64,000 nucleotides of DNA from positions 124,001 through 188,000 of the forward strand of contig JACVRA010000165.1 of NCBI GenBank assembly GCA_019828545.1. Direction: 5' to 3'. Numbering within the stretch: the first letter of the stretch is position 1; every line of letters starts with the position of its first letter. The translations under genes and the position numbers were made by a program. The notes under the pieces are model-generated. The model ran no database searches. It had not been told where the DNA came from and worked only from the letters and a program-made list of their open reading frames with translations. This DNA comes from Paracamarosporium sp. OC-R06-R3 (Eukaryota; Ascomycota; Dothideomycetes; Pleosporales; Didymosphaeriaceae). Shown here in pieces: positions 34,200-49,000 of this stretch.

Positions 34200-35630
34200 G
34201 GTATCTTCAGGATTGTCTGGGTTTCACGAAAGCCTGGCTGCTGTATTGCTCATTCTAAGACAATACATAGTGCCTTGAGGCGAGGATGATTCTGGTGTTT
34301 CGGGCGTATTTTATGGATGATGGGATGGTGATTCCCCTCGCAAGGGTTTCCAATATTCGATCCAGTGGACGTGGTTGTATGGGTCGTCGACGGTATACTC
34401 TAGCGTAGAATAAGCGTTGAGGTGACAATGACTTTAGCGACTACTGCTTCGCCGCGAGCCACCTCAACACCTAATTATTGAGCGGGTCTATAGGCATGAT
34501 AGACTGAAACTTGCAATAGCTGTGAGTTATGCGTGCTGTGCAAGTACACTTGGGAGTCTTGCACTGTGTTTCTGAAGATAATAGCAGTCCAATTCAGCAA
34601 TGCGTTTGAAGGGTTTAACACGGCATACATTGGCATCGCAGGCGAAGAGTGTTTTTTTCTTCAACAGTCTTCGGCCCAACTTGACGGGTGAGCCAGTCCT
34701 AAGCTGTTTCCATGGAAGAGGGGACAGACTTGAGTTCATAGGACAGGATTGCCTGCGTGAACAGGGCAGAGGTGCAATATCGCATATCATTGGAAGTTGG
34801 AGCGGCTACCATCATTGAAACAAGGATGTCACCTAGACTTTCCCTTTAGTGTATGAATGTTTTTGTTTTAACTCACCTGCCACCTGGTCAGATGCTTCAC
34901 AAAACCTCTAATCAACGAAGTCGAGCCATGGTTCCTGCATAACATCCTGGCATTGAGCAGCCCAGTCGATGGTACTGAGGTTCTCGAATAACATATCGTT
35001 GATGACGTTGTCAGACATGGTTGGTTGGTGAGTTGGCGTATGATGGAGAGCAAAAGTGAGGCTGGCTGGCCAGTCGTAGCAGGAAGGTATCGATGAAATT
35101 GGCTCCGACGCGATAAGCTGGATAGACTGCGTAGTTGAGAGGAAATGGGTGCTCAAGGGTACGGGGCTGGCTTGCCTTTATGTTTCTCCTCGTGTTCACT
35201 CAGCCTAGTGGAAGGGAGCACTGCGTCCGTAATCTTCGAAACAGGCCCTTACCAGCGGCTTTCGTGCTGCTATCACCAGCAACTGAGTCACAACAGCCTT
35301 GCCTAACAGTAAGTAACGCAATCCATCCATTCCGGCTCGCGCGCACAAAGGGCGCTTGCATGCCGACGGACCAGACATTGAGCAACGCAATTTGGCTCAG
35401 TTAAGTGACTTTAGCTTCCCGAACGAGTGAAATAGACCACATCTCCCCACTCAGGAACCAACTTCTTACACACAGAACCATACTATCATAATTCCTATTG
35501 ATAACTCACACTGACCAAAGATTACCAGGTATGCCATTTATTTATCCAATCCCTTAGAATACAGGGGAATCATACACGCGGAGATAAACACATTCGTCAA
35601 CCTAACATTGTCCATCACTCTCTGTTTGTT
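34200..35630. other. Intergenic, holds one tiny possible ORF
   Basis: The interval follows the DUF7918-type gene and precedes the 3' end of the mannosidase gene, so it is a convergent spacer of 1.4 kb. Besides the 36-codon frame at 34908-35018, listed separately, no gene is recognisable. Confidence 0.45.
34908..35018 (-). CDS. Possible 36-residue microprotein
   Basis: This ATG-to-TAG frame encodes 36 residues beginning MSDNVINDMLFENLS and ending WLDFVD, acidic with three Trp/Phe pairs that suggest an amphipathic helix. A pyrimidine-rich leader with ACCAACCAACC sits directly before the ATG, a good fungal start context. I know no family. A frame this short can arise by chance; the composition and start context are the only support. 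Confidence 0.25.
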   Translation of the reverse strand: MSDNVINDMLFENLSTIDWAAQCQDVMQEPWLDFVD

Positions 35631-37834
<2,204 letters not shown>

Positions 37835-38604
37835 TCAAGATGGCACTGAACGGCTCGGGCCGTCCGCTGTCGAGTCGCGCCGGACCGAAAAGATGTGATG
37901 AAAACGCGATTCGCCAAAATAACAACTCCTACCCCACGCTTTTTGCAAAGTGATCGAGAGAGATGCGGATTGACAACTGTCTTCACTCTGGAAGCCCGGC
38001 GTCAAGAGAGATCCTATTGGATACCTGGCCTCTGAGCGACAGGGATCAGCTTTACGCGAGTGATGCTGTGGCTTCCACCAGCCACGCCATCCCCGGATTT
38101 TTATTGCATCCCTACGGTTCAATCTCTAGCTTTTGCATTTTGGTAAGGCGAGCGATGCAAAAATTGCTAACCACTGCAAGCGTCTACAGGCATCTTACGT
38201 TCACATTATGTAGCCTGGGGTGATACAACGCAGGATACCGCGAGTGCACGTTGCTTCTCAGTCTACCATGTAAAGAAAGTGTCATCGGTGAGCACAAGAT
38301 ATGGGATTCTAGAAAGACCACATTCCACGATCGAAAGCCATGGCCGCAACATCTCACAAGCACAATGTTATTCACACCGTCTAATGCTTCATTCCGACCA
38401 ATCACCATCTTCATGAGCATTACCACTCCGTGTCGTCATGAGCTTTTCCACGTGCGACGAACTACACTTCTTGTTTTATGCCATATTTTCCTGCATTCCA
38501 TTATACCACTGTTGCAACACCCAGAACAAAAACTCAAGGTCCTTGGAACTCCAAACCACCAAATCTAGACTGCAAGAGTCGCCTCATAAAGCAAGCACGT
38601 AGCA
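37835..38604. promoter_or_regulatory. Divergent promoter region MNS1 / MBL-fold hydrolase
   Basis: The two start codons face away from each other across 770 bases. No canonical TATA box or repeat is obvious. Open frames inside are short and unrecognised. Confidence 0.45.
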
Positions 38605-39846
38605 ATGAAGCATCTTACCATCGACCCCGCAACCTCCGGTCTACCTACTAAAGACCATGTCACAACAAAAGGATTTCCAGAGGCGAAAACAACGAGAGTA
38701 CATCCGTCGAATGCAAAGGAAGAAGATACGAATGCGACTCTGTATTTCATCGGAACAGCGACCACAATACTAGAGTGGGAAGGCATACGTATTCTTACAG
38801 ATCCCAACTTTCTCCACGCTGGAGACCACGTGCACCTCGGTCCTGGTGTATCCGGAACCCGGCAGACCAACCCAGCTATCGATCTCGAAGAGCTGCCACG
38901 AATAGATGCGGTGCTGCTAAGTCATTATCATGAAGATCATTTCGATAGGCTGGTAGAAGACAAGCTGAAAAGAGAGTTGCCGATTATAACGACGCCACAC
39001 GCAAAGAGTTGTTTAGAGGGTAAAGGAGAGGATAGCTTTACGGCTGTGCATGCGCTGGATTTCTTTGAATCGCTACAGTTGAATGTTAAAGAGAGGTATG
39101 TGGTGCCAGGACCCCATTTTTCGCCTATACGAATGATGTAGATGCCGAGTGTCCTTAAACCTTCATACTGTGGCAGTCCATCCCAAAGATAGGTGCTGAC
39201 ATTCGCAGTGAGGGACAGGCTGTTGGGCAGAAGAAGCCGAGCATTAAGATCACGGGTACGCCAGGGAAGCACGTGCCGCCTGGACCGCTAGCGGTTGCGA
39301 ACGACATCTTCAAGGCGGTGCCTCCTACTAACGGGTGGATGGTCGAATTTGGTTATGCGGCCGGTCCTGAGCAGGTGCGTAGTTCCTGCATGCTTTACAT
39401 ATGTGGCACTAACGACCTCCCAGTTCGAGAACGGATATCGTATTTACATCTCAGGGGACACCCTGATGGTTGACGAATTGAAGGAGATTCCGGAGCGGTA
39501 CAAGGGCCAGAACATTGACCTAATGCTGATCCATTTAGGCGGAACGACAATTCCTGGGCCGAGTATGCCGCTGCTGATGGTGACGATGGATGCGAAACAA
39601 GGCGTACAGCTGATGCAGCTCATCAATCCAGATGTTACCATTCCAATACACTACGATGATTATGATGTTTTCATGTCGCCATTGTCGGATTTCAAGAAGG
39701 CGGTGCTGGAGGCGGGGCTAAGCGACAAGGTTGTATATTTGGACCGGAAGGATCAATTCAAGTTCAACGTGCGACAGGATCCCGGCTCCTCCCACTCAGG
39801 CTCAGGGTTGTTGGCTGAAAGGCTGGGTACGCAGTCAGTCGGATGA
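38605..39846 (+). CDS. Metallo-beta-lactamase-fold hydrolase
   Basis: Three exons (38605..39095, 39209..39374, 39424..39846) give about 359 residues; introns are 113 nt (GTATGT) and 49 nt (GTGCGT). The metal-binding signature is SHYHEDHFD, with His107, His109, Asp111 and His112. A GIRILTDPNF strand precedes it, as in UlaG/NAPE-PLD-like enzymes. Later ligands are likely in ISGDTLM (Asp) and IPIHYDDYDVF (His). A two-metal hydrolase, possibly a phosphodiesterase or lactonase, is expected from the family; the substrate is unknown. No signal peptide or anchor is seen, so it is probably cytosolic. Confidence 0.88.
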
Positions 39847-40110
39847 ATTGTGAACTTCGTTGTAAATTCGTTAGCCTTAACAGTTCTCGCCTGACAATGT
39901 TGTCGAAAGCATGCATGAATCGAGCCACAGTGAAATTTTGACGTTTTTCATTTCTTGGTCCCACTCATTGAAGGGTTCCAGTATGCCATTGAAGTATGTC
40001 AACCGAAGAGACGCCGTCCGCCAGTCCCATCATGCTTCGTATGATCTTCACCCACCATGGTCCCTCGCCTCTCCATATTCCCTCAACATCTCACCCCGAT
40101 CGTGCTCCGC

Positions 40111-40554
40111 TTATGCCGATCGCTTGCCCTTGGGGTTCTTCTTGCCGACGTCGGAGATGGTAAGCCCTATAGACGGAGGGTTAGTTCTGAGAAGTGGTGA
40201 TGGATGAATCGGAGGTTTCCGTACCCGGGGGAAGGCTCTGCTTGAGCTTCTCGGCCTTGTCGGTGTCCTTGAGGACGAGAGTGTAGATGAAACGCTCGCA
40301 TCGGACCTTGAACTTGATGTTGCCGGCCTTCTTGTTCTTCTTTATGCGCGCAGCTGCAAGTACGTCAGTGATTGTTCTCCACAGCCTTTTCCATAACGCT
40401 GTCCTCCCAGAGGCTTCATGATGCTCCAACCAGAGTGGTGCTTTCGCTTGTGATGGGCGCGATTGTGTGCGGGCGGATTGTTCAACGTACACTTGGCATC
40501 CTTGCGCCTGCAGATCTCGATGAACTGCTTGATGTCGGAGACTTCGGACGGCAT
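40111..40554 (-). CDS. RPL38: 60S ribosomal protein eL38
   Basis: Three exons (40491..40554, 40225..40353, 40111..40166) give 82 residues, right for eL38. Introns are 137 nt (GTACGT) and 58 nt (GTACGG). Exon 1 encodes [21 protein letters not shown], exon 2 the core with [16 protein letters not shown] and [10 protein letters not shown], and exon 3 the tail [18 protein letters not shown] split across the junction. Without intron 2 the frame runs on to 40181 and replaces the conserved tail with an unrelated sequence. It is a small component of the large cytosolic ribosomal subunit. The gene lies divergent to a tiny membrane-protein gene with only 337 bases between the two start codons. Confidence 0.95.
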
Positions 40555-40891
40555 TTTGACGGGTTGTGGTGGATCGAGGTCGGTGATCTGGTCGTTCGTC
40601 TTGGTTCTGAGCGCCAAAATGTTGTGGAGGTGAAATTCGCTTGCGGGGCACGGGCCAGGAAGGGGCGCCCTTAGGCTTTGCTAGATTGGGGAAGGTGCAG
40701 TATGTGGGTGACGACGTGTGGCGCAAACATCGAACCTGAACCAGACAGCTTGCCTCTTCATTATTGCTGCCTATATTATCCTGAGCCGCGCTTTTTAAAG
40801 CCCGGTGTACTTGCTGTACGACGATACTTCATCGACGGTCTACGGGAACAACCGTATCTAATATCTTCTGCTTCTGCACCGAGTTATAACC
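40555..40891. promoter_or_regulatory. Divergent promoter region eL38 / small membrane protein
   Basis: This 337-base interval lies between two divergent start codons. A TTTTTAAAG AT-rich element is near 40791. Strong shared promoter activity is expected from eL38, but I see no diagnostic ribosomal-protein box. Confidence 0.4.
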
Positions 40892-41846
40892 ATGCCTACC
40901 CCAATCGACCGCGCAACAAGCTCACGTGTAAGTACATTTTCTTACTGCCTTCCTCCCAAAAATACGCACAAACCGCCACAAGCTACACCAAGATAAGTCA
41001 CTTGCAGAGTCCTGGTGAAGCACCTACACTCCCACTCCAAGCCCTCTTCTAGAACTATCCTCTCTACTGGAGCCATGATCGGACAATAACAATAGGTTCT
41101 CCATCCATATTCATTCTTAATGTTATAATCTTGTTAGCCATTGATAACGGAGTAACTTGAAAGCCTCGTCCAATCCCCTGATCTCGTGGCTTTCTAAGTA
41201 GCCACCTTGACAATTGACATATGAATCGCCATTGGAGCAAAATAAATGTTTACTAACATCCAACATAGACGCCCTTTTTCGCCTTCGCTGCGATTGTCAC
41301 CGGCGTCGCTGCCTGGAGTATCTGGGGCCAAGACCTCTTCCCAAGTCAAGATCCGAAAGGAGGTATGCAGCTTCTCTTGCTCCTCATATCTATCTTCTTC
41401 ATCCCGATATTATGGTCATTCATGCCGACGGGCATTCCTTCGCATCGGAAGTAGTGTTAGGACCAGTATAATGTCGACTTGGAGCAATTTGAGTTTGCCA
41501 TCCGTTAGAAAATTGAAGCCAATGTCATGTGTCAAGGAGAGCCTTGATGTATGAGTTAAGTCGAGGTTTCAAAGGAGGTTCAGAGCTAGGACGTTCTAAT
41601 ATGCTGACTGGGGCCGCAGATCCGGAGACTTGGACGCATGAAGAGTGTGTTACGTGGTTAAAGAAGGTACGTGTGTCTTCGTTCTATCTTTGCAGCTCCT
41701 GACCGGCCGTACACACCCTTTGCTGAGATTGTCGGTATCAGACTGGCTGACTTGTCCTGCAGCGAAACCTTCATCCATCACCGCTCGCCACGACGGCCGA
41801 GCTCTTGGAACGTATCAAGGCCAACATGCGGATAGACAGGAACTAG
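40892..41846 (+). CDS. Small single-pass membrane protein with Ish1-like C-terminus
   Basis: Four short exons (40892..40927, 41269..41362, 41620..41666, 41763..41846) give about 86 residues in consistent phase. Introns are 341, 257 and 96 nt (GTAAGT, GTATGC, GTACGT), long for this genome. After MPTPIDRATSSR comes one membrane helix (FFAFAAIVTGVAAWSIWG), then a short helical domain with WTHEECVTWLKKRNL and TAELLERIKANMR, which resembles an Ish1-type repeat. A stress-related or organelle-membrane role could be guessed from that motif, but the function is unknown. The first intron is long enough to hide another small exon, so the N-terminus is the weakest part. Confidence 0.65.
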
Positions 41847-43167
41847 TCATCAGGAGAGATTAAGCGATTAGCCAGCCAAGTGGTTGCGACATACTCAACT
41901 TGGCGCCGCACATGTGCCAATTTGAGTGCAAGTAGCTGTTGGCCTAAATTGATACCCCGTAGTATCCGAATTCCACGTGCTCCTTATCAAACCCAGTTTT
42001 GTGAAGCCGATCATATCGTGAACCACAGCATAACCTCGTGGAATCGACGGTCATGAAACACACTTAGGTCAATTTGCAAATTTACTGGCCTGAGAGAAAT
42101 TCGCGTGCTTGCTTCAATGATCTGCCGTTGCGGAGTGCACCCTGGGGTAACACACCAGAGCACATTCGCGTATAACTTGGGCGCTTGGCCTCATTTAGAC
42201 ACAATCTTCTGCAAAAGATCTTGTGATTAGTGATCCCAGATTTCCGCGCGTAGCATACCTGCGCCTAAGAACTCCTCTATCGAGAACACTAAGAACTAGA
42301 GTAGGTGTGAAAAACTTTCCTAGGTAGCAGTAGGCTGTAACCGTATTGGAAGTCGTGCGTTCCGCCAGGAAGACAAGCTCAAGGGTCACATCCTAGCCGG
42401 TCATGATTTTGATACGTTGTTTTAATGTCCCATGGCAGCGTGCTCCCTCATGTTAACCAGAGACCTCATAGCGATACACAACGGCTTCGGCCTTGATCTG
42501 GCAAAAGTAACTTAAGACTGCCTCATGTTTAATTGCTCGTTTCGCATTAAACTGTATGGCCGAACCCCTGGTCGTTTGGATGATTTGTTAGTTTACCTGC
42601 GAAAGCAACATGATTTAAACGGGAGGTTGAAGTGCGACACTCAATTGTTGGCAAGAGGTTATGATGGGCGGACTAGATGGGTATTATACCCCATGTGCTC
42701 TTCACCAGCTTCTCTCATCCAAACTCATGAGGGTTTACACTATCTTGTCAGTGTTCATCACAAGTCATTGCGTTTGTATTTCGAGGAAGGCCTTTTAGAT
42801 GAAGTCTACCTAAATCGCTGCGCAATCCTGAGCCTATAGCCGGTTTTCGAATGCAACCCTGTGTGGACGAATTTATGGTCTTCTATAATCCTTGAATTGT
42901 TTGTCTGGTAATTTTCCGATAGTGATTGGTTTTTATCATTTCAGTCTTGTCGATCGTGCTGTTGAATGCACTTGCACGCCTGCTTTGGTAGAAACCTAAT
43001 GCAGATAGTGATCACGCTACTACACGAGTCATACATTCATTCAATCTAGAACAATTTCCTTGTTGTCTTTCATAGGGTCCAAAGTTCTATTCAGCATGAC
43101 CTAGACAGCACACCAAAAATTATAAACGCATGCATGTTGTTCGTACGCAGTACGGATCAGATAAGGA

Positions 43168-43260
43168 NNNNNNNNNNNNNNNNNNNNNNNNNNNNNNNNN
43201 NNNNNNNNNNNNNNNNNNNNNNNNNNNNNNNNNNNNNNNNNNNNNNNNNNNNNNNNNNNN
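43168..43260. other. Assembly gap (93 N)
   Basis: A run of unknown bases. The true length and content are not known; the flanks are AT-rich and gene-free. Confidence 0.99.
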
Positions 43261-43978
43261 AATGCTCAGCTAGCTAGAGTCCATTCAACACATGTGCTAA
43301 TAAATTATGAGCAAATCAACATGAAGCGACGAGCATTAGAGCTATTTGCATGGCCGTGGTATCAGTAAACTAAGCGCATATGCTTCTAATATGAGTCTGT
43401 GTCATGAAGGGTTACAAGTAAGGATTGTTTGGTCAGTAGACCAAGAAGTCAGCTTGCATCCTAGAAGCGAGTCCGCAGCATGCACGATCTCTACCGTACA
43501 TCCAGTTCAGATAAAGTCTTAGCTACACCGTATTGGTGGCAAGTAAGTGTGATTCCTAGAGTTTCAAGGTTTATTAATTCGCACGTGAACTGAAACCCCG
43601 CAGCCCGAGACACACCCTTAATTCCGATACTAGCCCCTTCATAGCCTCGATGCCGATCCACTGGTTTCTCGTACGGTCGGGCATGCTTACTCGCCGATAG
43701 TTGCGTACGACAAAAGGTTAGCGTATTTCCCACATTAGTATAGTCTCTACCACTGCAGCCTTCCACTCACTTCAGACGTTTATAGGTACGACGAGGGTTT
43801 AGCGCGCTTCTCGTTTTATACGCGTATTTCGTCCTTCGGTAGGAGTAAGAGCACTTCCGTGTCGTTGACGCCTTCAACAGTACTTCAAAGCCTTTCACTA
43901 TCTCCTTTCTCTGCATTGACTATTTCCGGTACGTCCGTTGGCTGAACTCTATGCAGCGCGAATGGGCTCCAGGAAGTC

Positions 43979-43985
43979 TATAAAA
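43979..43985 (+). promoter_or_regulatory. Probable TATA box of the epimerase-like gene
   Basis: TATAAAA lies about 146 bases upstream of the ATG at 44131, with pyrimidine-rich sequence between, as in fungal TATA promoters. Confidence 0.45.
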
Positions 43986-44130
43986 CCTCGAAGTGGTACG
44001 CTTCAGCGTCTTTCTATATCACAACTCATCCACGCTCAGCTCTACAAGCATCTTCAATCTTCAATCGCACTTCGAGACTACTACACATTCGTCCCAATTT
44101 TCACATTCCATAAACCTTCTTTCCAACATC

Positions 44131-45081
44131 ATGTCCAAGCAAACCATCTTCATCACTGGCGGTTCTGGATACGTTGGTTCTGTCATCATTGAATATGCCA
44201 TCGCTCAGGGCTATTCAGTCAATGCCTTGTCACGATCTGAATCCAGCGACGCCAAGCTCCGCGCCCTTGGAGCCAACCCTGTTCGGGGTGACATCAAGTC
44301 GCTCGATGTTCTTACGCGTGAGGCTTCCAAAGCGGACATCATCATTAACATAGCGGATGCTATCGCCATAAGCTTTGATATTGCGCAAGACGAGCGTTGG
44401 GCTATCAATTATGCTGCAAACGATGCCCTTGCCGAAGGTGTAAAAGGGACCGACAAGCCTCTTATCATTACCAGTGGTGCTATGGTGGCCATGCCTCATC
44501 CAGACAATGACGAAACAGACGAGTCTGCGCCTGGATATCCTGAGGGCCATCCATACAGCAGGGGGTTTGAGTCGAACAAGAAGAGATACTTGGATCAAGG
44601 GATTCGCATCAACTACGTTCGCCTTGCGCCGTACGTTTATGGCAGGGGAGGAAGTGGCGTCCAGGTCTTTATGGACAAGTTTCACGCTGCCGGGGCAGGG
44701 TTCTTTGTTAAGCCAGGAACATCGCCTACTACCACTGTCCACGTGGAAGATGCTGCGCGCCTGTATCTTCTCGTAGCTGAAAAGGGAAAAGCTGGAGAGT
44801 CATACAATGCAACTTCCGAGACGAACGTCGAGCAGAAGTCAATTTCCGAGACTATCTGCAAGACGCTTGGCATCTCTTGCAATCAGTTCGACCTGGAGGA
44901 AGCAAAGGAGAAAATGGGCAACTTCTTGGCAGTGTTTCTGAGTTCAACATGCCGAGCTTCGAACAAGAAGGCGAGGGTGCAGCTTGGGTGGAGTATCCAG
45001 GCCGAGAAGGGTATTTTGGCGGAGATCGAGACTGGATCATATGTTGAGCTTGCGCAGAAGATCAAGAATGATGCTGCGTAG
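44131..45081 (+). CDS. NAD(P)-dependent epimerase/dehydratase-like (atypical extended SDR)
   Basis: One exon encodes 316 residues. The Rossmann glycine motif FITGGSGYVGSV is at residues 7-18. GDIKSLD and ADIIINIADA follow in the usual SDR order. RLAPYVYGRGG and a TVHVEDAARLYLL segment match extended SDR or DTDP-sugar-epimerase-like proteins. The usual YxxxK catalytic pair is not clear; the corresponding region reads YSRGFESNKKR, so the enzyme may be atypical or NmrA-like. The frame is open upstream, but the ATG at 44131 directly precedes the Rossmann strand and follows a pyrimidine-rich leader with a TATA box. Substrate and pathway are unknown; a cytosolic oxidoreductase is likely. Confidence 0.85.
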   Translation: MSKQTIFITGGSGYVGSVIIEYAIAQGYSVNALSRSESSDAKLRALGANPVRGDIKSLDVLTREASKADIIINIADAIAISFDIAQDERWAINYAANDALAEGVKGTDKPLIITSGAMVAMPHPDNDETDESAPGYPEGHPYSRGFESNKKRYLDQGIRINYVRLAPYVYGRGGSGVQVFMDKFHAAGAGFFVKPGTSPTTTVHVEDAARLYLLVAEKGKAGESYNATSETNVEQKSISETICKTLGISCNQFDLEEAKEKMGNFLAVFLSSTCRASNKKARVQLGWSIQAEKGILAEIETGSYVELAQKIKNDAA

Positions 45082-46041
45082 GCAGCTTCTGTGACTATTG
45101 TTTCATGACGGAAACAAAAACACGTGTGCTCTATTGGCCATATAAATTTAGGATAGTTGCTGTTCCTCAGAGGGAAGAGAGAAATGAATGCTCTGCAATA
45201 TTTGATTTTTGAAGATACTGAACCTTTCCCAAGTCCAAATGAGCGAAATTGCTAGCTCTGGAGACCCCTTTCGATTTCTGAACAAAAACCCTTGTCCAAT
45301 TAACCAATTACCGTCATTAGCATCCTCGTCTCAGTCTTCATCACATTTAATCTCGCTAGCCCTCGTATGAACCTCACTTCTGGATTGCCGAATGCGTTCC
45401 TGCGCCTGGCAGAACGAAGCACGACACTTCCTCAATCCTAAATTACAAGCATGGCTGCACTAAGTGATCTAACAACGCGTACATAGATAAGAAACTTGAA
45501 AGGCATGAGTATTAAGAGCAATGCTACATGCTGCCAGCTGAAAACTCCAGGTTGAGTGTATCTTCCGCCCAACTTGGACCCATGACATAAATGACCCGAC
45601 TTGTAAGTCGGCTGAGAATAGCTGGGTGAAACGAAGGCTGATCATGATAGCTTTGTGTCGAAACAATGCGGCGCACTCCCGACAAAAACATGCATACACG
45701 GTAGCATATTTGCACAATGATCATTTAGAGCATATAACGTCGAATTAATGATGACGAGCGTACTTGAAATGATCGAATTGGTATATCCAACGCCCGCTAA
45801 CCATCAAGATGCAATTACAGTGGTATAATGCCGCACAGAGAGACGCCAATGCAATGCCAAGCAACGAAACCGTTTTGCTACCATATCTCATGACTCATGA
45901 ATGCTTGCTTCCTGGCATTCTTTTGCTCATGTTCATCCCATGTCCGAAACTCCCGATCCTAAAAAAGAGTGTGAAAGAAAAGAGAAGTCACTTGCAGTCA
46001 TTGTGATTTTTTGTCCAGCGGATATCTCCTGTTTCTAGCAA
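45082..46041. other. Intergenic, no supported gene
   Basis: A 960-base convergent spacer. Minus-strand frames near 45469-45724 and a plus-strand frame near 45809-46006 are short and unrecognised. Confidence 0.45.
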
Positions 46042-49000
46042 CTAGATGAGTGAGGTCGCTAACATCGGACTCATTCCTCGCGCATTTGCGTCTAGGGGCA
46101 AATCGAAAGTTGAATTAGGGTTACTGATAGAGTTTTGCCTTGCTCGGGCGTAGTTTCCGGCGTATGCTGTCGGAAAAGCACTGTGCGAGTTGGTAGGTAG
46201 GGCTCCTGGTGGTGCTGCGCCTATGTGACGGCTGCTTCGCCTTCTGGTAAGTCCAGGCGAGGAAGACCCCATAGTCGCAGTATGTGTGGAAGTACCTGAG
46301 TTCACAGATTCATTTGAGTTACTCCTGGAGTGATATGACGTTGCCGTTGCACCAGCTGTCACTTCAGAAGGATTGGTCGTGCGTCTGAACCCTGGCACAA
46401 ATGGATTGTTGCGCGCTGGTGCTGGCCCAGGTGGTCTCAGAATTTGCATTCTGTTATTGATAAGCTCACGGGCGAGACGATCCGTCTCTTCAGGCGTGTA
46501 CCGTGTAGGACGCGAAGCAGGTTGCGCGCCATTATTCACACCATTGGTAGTAGTAGGGGATTGCGGTGGTCGCGCGTGTTCGCTTGCTCGCAGAGTCCGT
46601 ACGGAAGCCTGTGGATTGAGACGACGGCGGGAGGGTTGAGGGCGTAAGTCGATGCGCGATGCTTGGGATCTGACACTTTGTGGAGAAGTCACAGGCTCTC
46701 GGATATTGGCTCGTGAGTTGACAGCTCTTAGAGTGGCCGTCGACGATTGCTCTCGTAGCACCTGGCGTGAATTGCGATTTCTAATGCGCGGTTGTACGAA
46801 CGCACCCCAAGGATTACCCGCTGGCTGGGGAAAGATGCGACCTTGGATATTCAATCCCACGTTGGAGTGAGGAAACTGAGCATAAACCGGCGAGAAGCCT
46901 GCCGAGTTGCGTCGTCCAGCAGCTGAAGGTGGGCGAGAATTCACTCTGCTGGGTGGTCGGTCTCCCATATCAATTGTAAGCCCGGCTTGCGGCTGGGATA
47001 CTGTGTTGCCACCCTGTTGCGAAATTGGCGCCGAAGTGCCAGGGGTAAGCACGGCCGAGGAGTTGCTAGTCGACGAGGCGGAACGGCCTGTGTTTGCTGC
47101 GGGATCGCCAGCGACAACTTCGGAAAGGTTTGGCGTATACGATGTACGTCTTGGTGGAGAAGTTGGACCACGAGGGTTGAAAGCAGGATTTGAAGTATTG
47201 TTCATTAGTGGTGTTCGCATGCGTGCTGGAGCAGGAGGTAAAAACGGGGAGAACGCTTGTGCGGGGCTTGGTCGGTTTCGATTCGATGTGCGAGGACGGG
47301 CGATTGGAGTGATTGAGCGAGGTTCTAGGTCCACTAGCAGACCGCCCTGGATTTCTTGAAGTGCGCGTTGATGATCGGCGAAAAGTCTACTGATGCGGGG
47401 GTTGTAAGTCTGTTGACGCGTTCTTCGCCGACCGTCTTGGGAATGATCTGAACTGTCATCGGCTTCTACATCGGCCGGGTCGCCCTGAGCTAAGCCCCGA
47501 TTTGCGTAACGGTTGTTGAAGTTCGTAAAGGCGGCAGCATTACGTAGATGCGCTTGAGACCGTCGACGTAAGGAATTGATTGCCATTGCAACGTCCCCGT
47601 CTTGGTCCATGTCGGAGTCGTCATCGTCGGCCTCGCCATCCTCGTAGTGGGCATTTGCGGTGGAGAGGACGGAGGCCTGTCGGCGAAGTGGGTTGCCCAC
47701 ACGGGAAGGGGGACGGATCGTATTATTGGGTCGAGGTCGATCTGCAGTAGGTGTTAGAGAACCGCCCATTCGGACTCTGTCATTGGAAATCGCGGTCGCA
47801 TCCCACCCAACAGTCGACCCAACAGTCGTTCTCCCCCCATCGCTATCATCCTCCTCTCCCATCTCATCAGCTCCATGGTGCTGTAGCATCCACCCCTGAG
47901 ATTGCAGCAACGCTTGAGTATCTTCATCTAGGTCATCGGTGGATACATCTGTGGATGTGGAAGACGGAGGACCGGAAGGTTCTCGTGAGCCATTTGCGCG
48001 GTTAAGAATTCGTGTTTGGGCACGATTCCTCTGGCCTCTACGGATTGGACCCTGATCTTCTTCGTCTTCGTCCTCTTCTTCCTCCTCGATCACACTGGAG
48101 ATAGTGGAGGATGTCTCGGACTCCACGACTCGGCGAGGTCTTCCACGGAACCTGTTCTGGGAGTTTGATGGTTGTGGTGTCTGACCAGGGGTCGAAGAAG
48201 CACCAGCGGATGCAGATGACTGGTCTTCGTCATCATCTATGAAGTCATTCATAGATGAATCCTCTTCTAGACCCTCTTCGTCTTCTTCTTCCACGGTATC
48301 CATCTCTTCTGTCAACAGGTCAGAGACGATGCTTTGCGAGTACGATCTTCTGCTACCAGCCTCGCTGTGCGACATAGGCCTGCGTTGCTGGAACATTGGA
48401 GCATGCGGTGGGATTCCGTGCTGAAGAAACCGTTGCATCATGAAGTTGCCATCGTCGGGGTAATAATCTTCCCAGTTGCCTGGAGGTCCGCCGTAGCCAT
48501 CAAAATCCGCATCGTCCATGTCCATCTCTGCGTCGATATCCTCGCCTGACAGATCTTGTTCGGACATTTCGTCCATGTCGCTGAAGCCCGTGAAGCTATC
48601 GGTCCAAGTCAACTCTCCATTGTCATCGAAGAACAGCCCACATTGGACACATTCGCCATCCTCGAGTTCCCAGGAGCAGACCGGGCAGCGTTCCACGCCG
48701 TCTTCCTGGTCGCGGATCACCTGCAAGGAAGGCCCTCGTGCGTGGGTGGCCTTGAAGCATCCTTTGAAGAGGCCGCCTGAACGAAGATCGTTGTTGTCCT
48801 TGTCTAGTTGGACAGCATCGGCTTCCTCTTTCTGCCATTTGGTGTGTTGTTCAATCGTCTCACCAGAGGGAAGGAGCTCGGCTCGGCTGATGAAGACGGT
48901 GGTCAAATCGCGAATCTGAAAGCTGTGAGATGATGCCCAAAGAATTACACAACCGAAGCCGGGCTATGCATTGCGCACACTGGGCCGACACGGTGTATCG

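Larger units (their letters stand above)
41847..44130. other. AT-rich gene-poor region with an assembly gap
   Basis: No supported gene lies in these 2.3 kb. The DNA is AT-rich in 42400-43500 and interrupted by 93 unknown bases. A 104-codon frame at 42525-42839 has no recognisable domain. The gap plus composition suggest a repeat that did not assemble. The last 200 bases carry the promoter of the epimerase-like gene. Confidence 0.5.

Noticed and set aside
42525..42839. 104-codon frame in the AT-rich block
   Set aside because: No known domain; I could not relate it to a transposase or reverse transcriptase.
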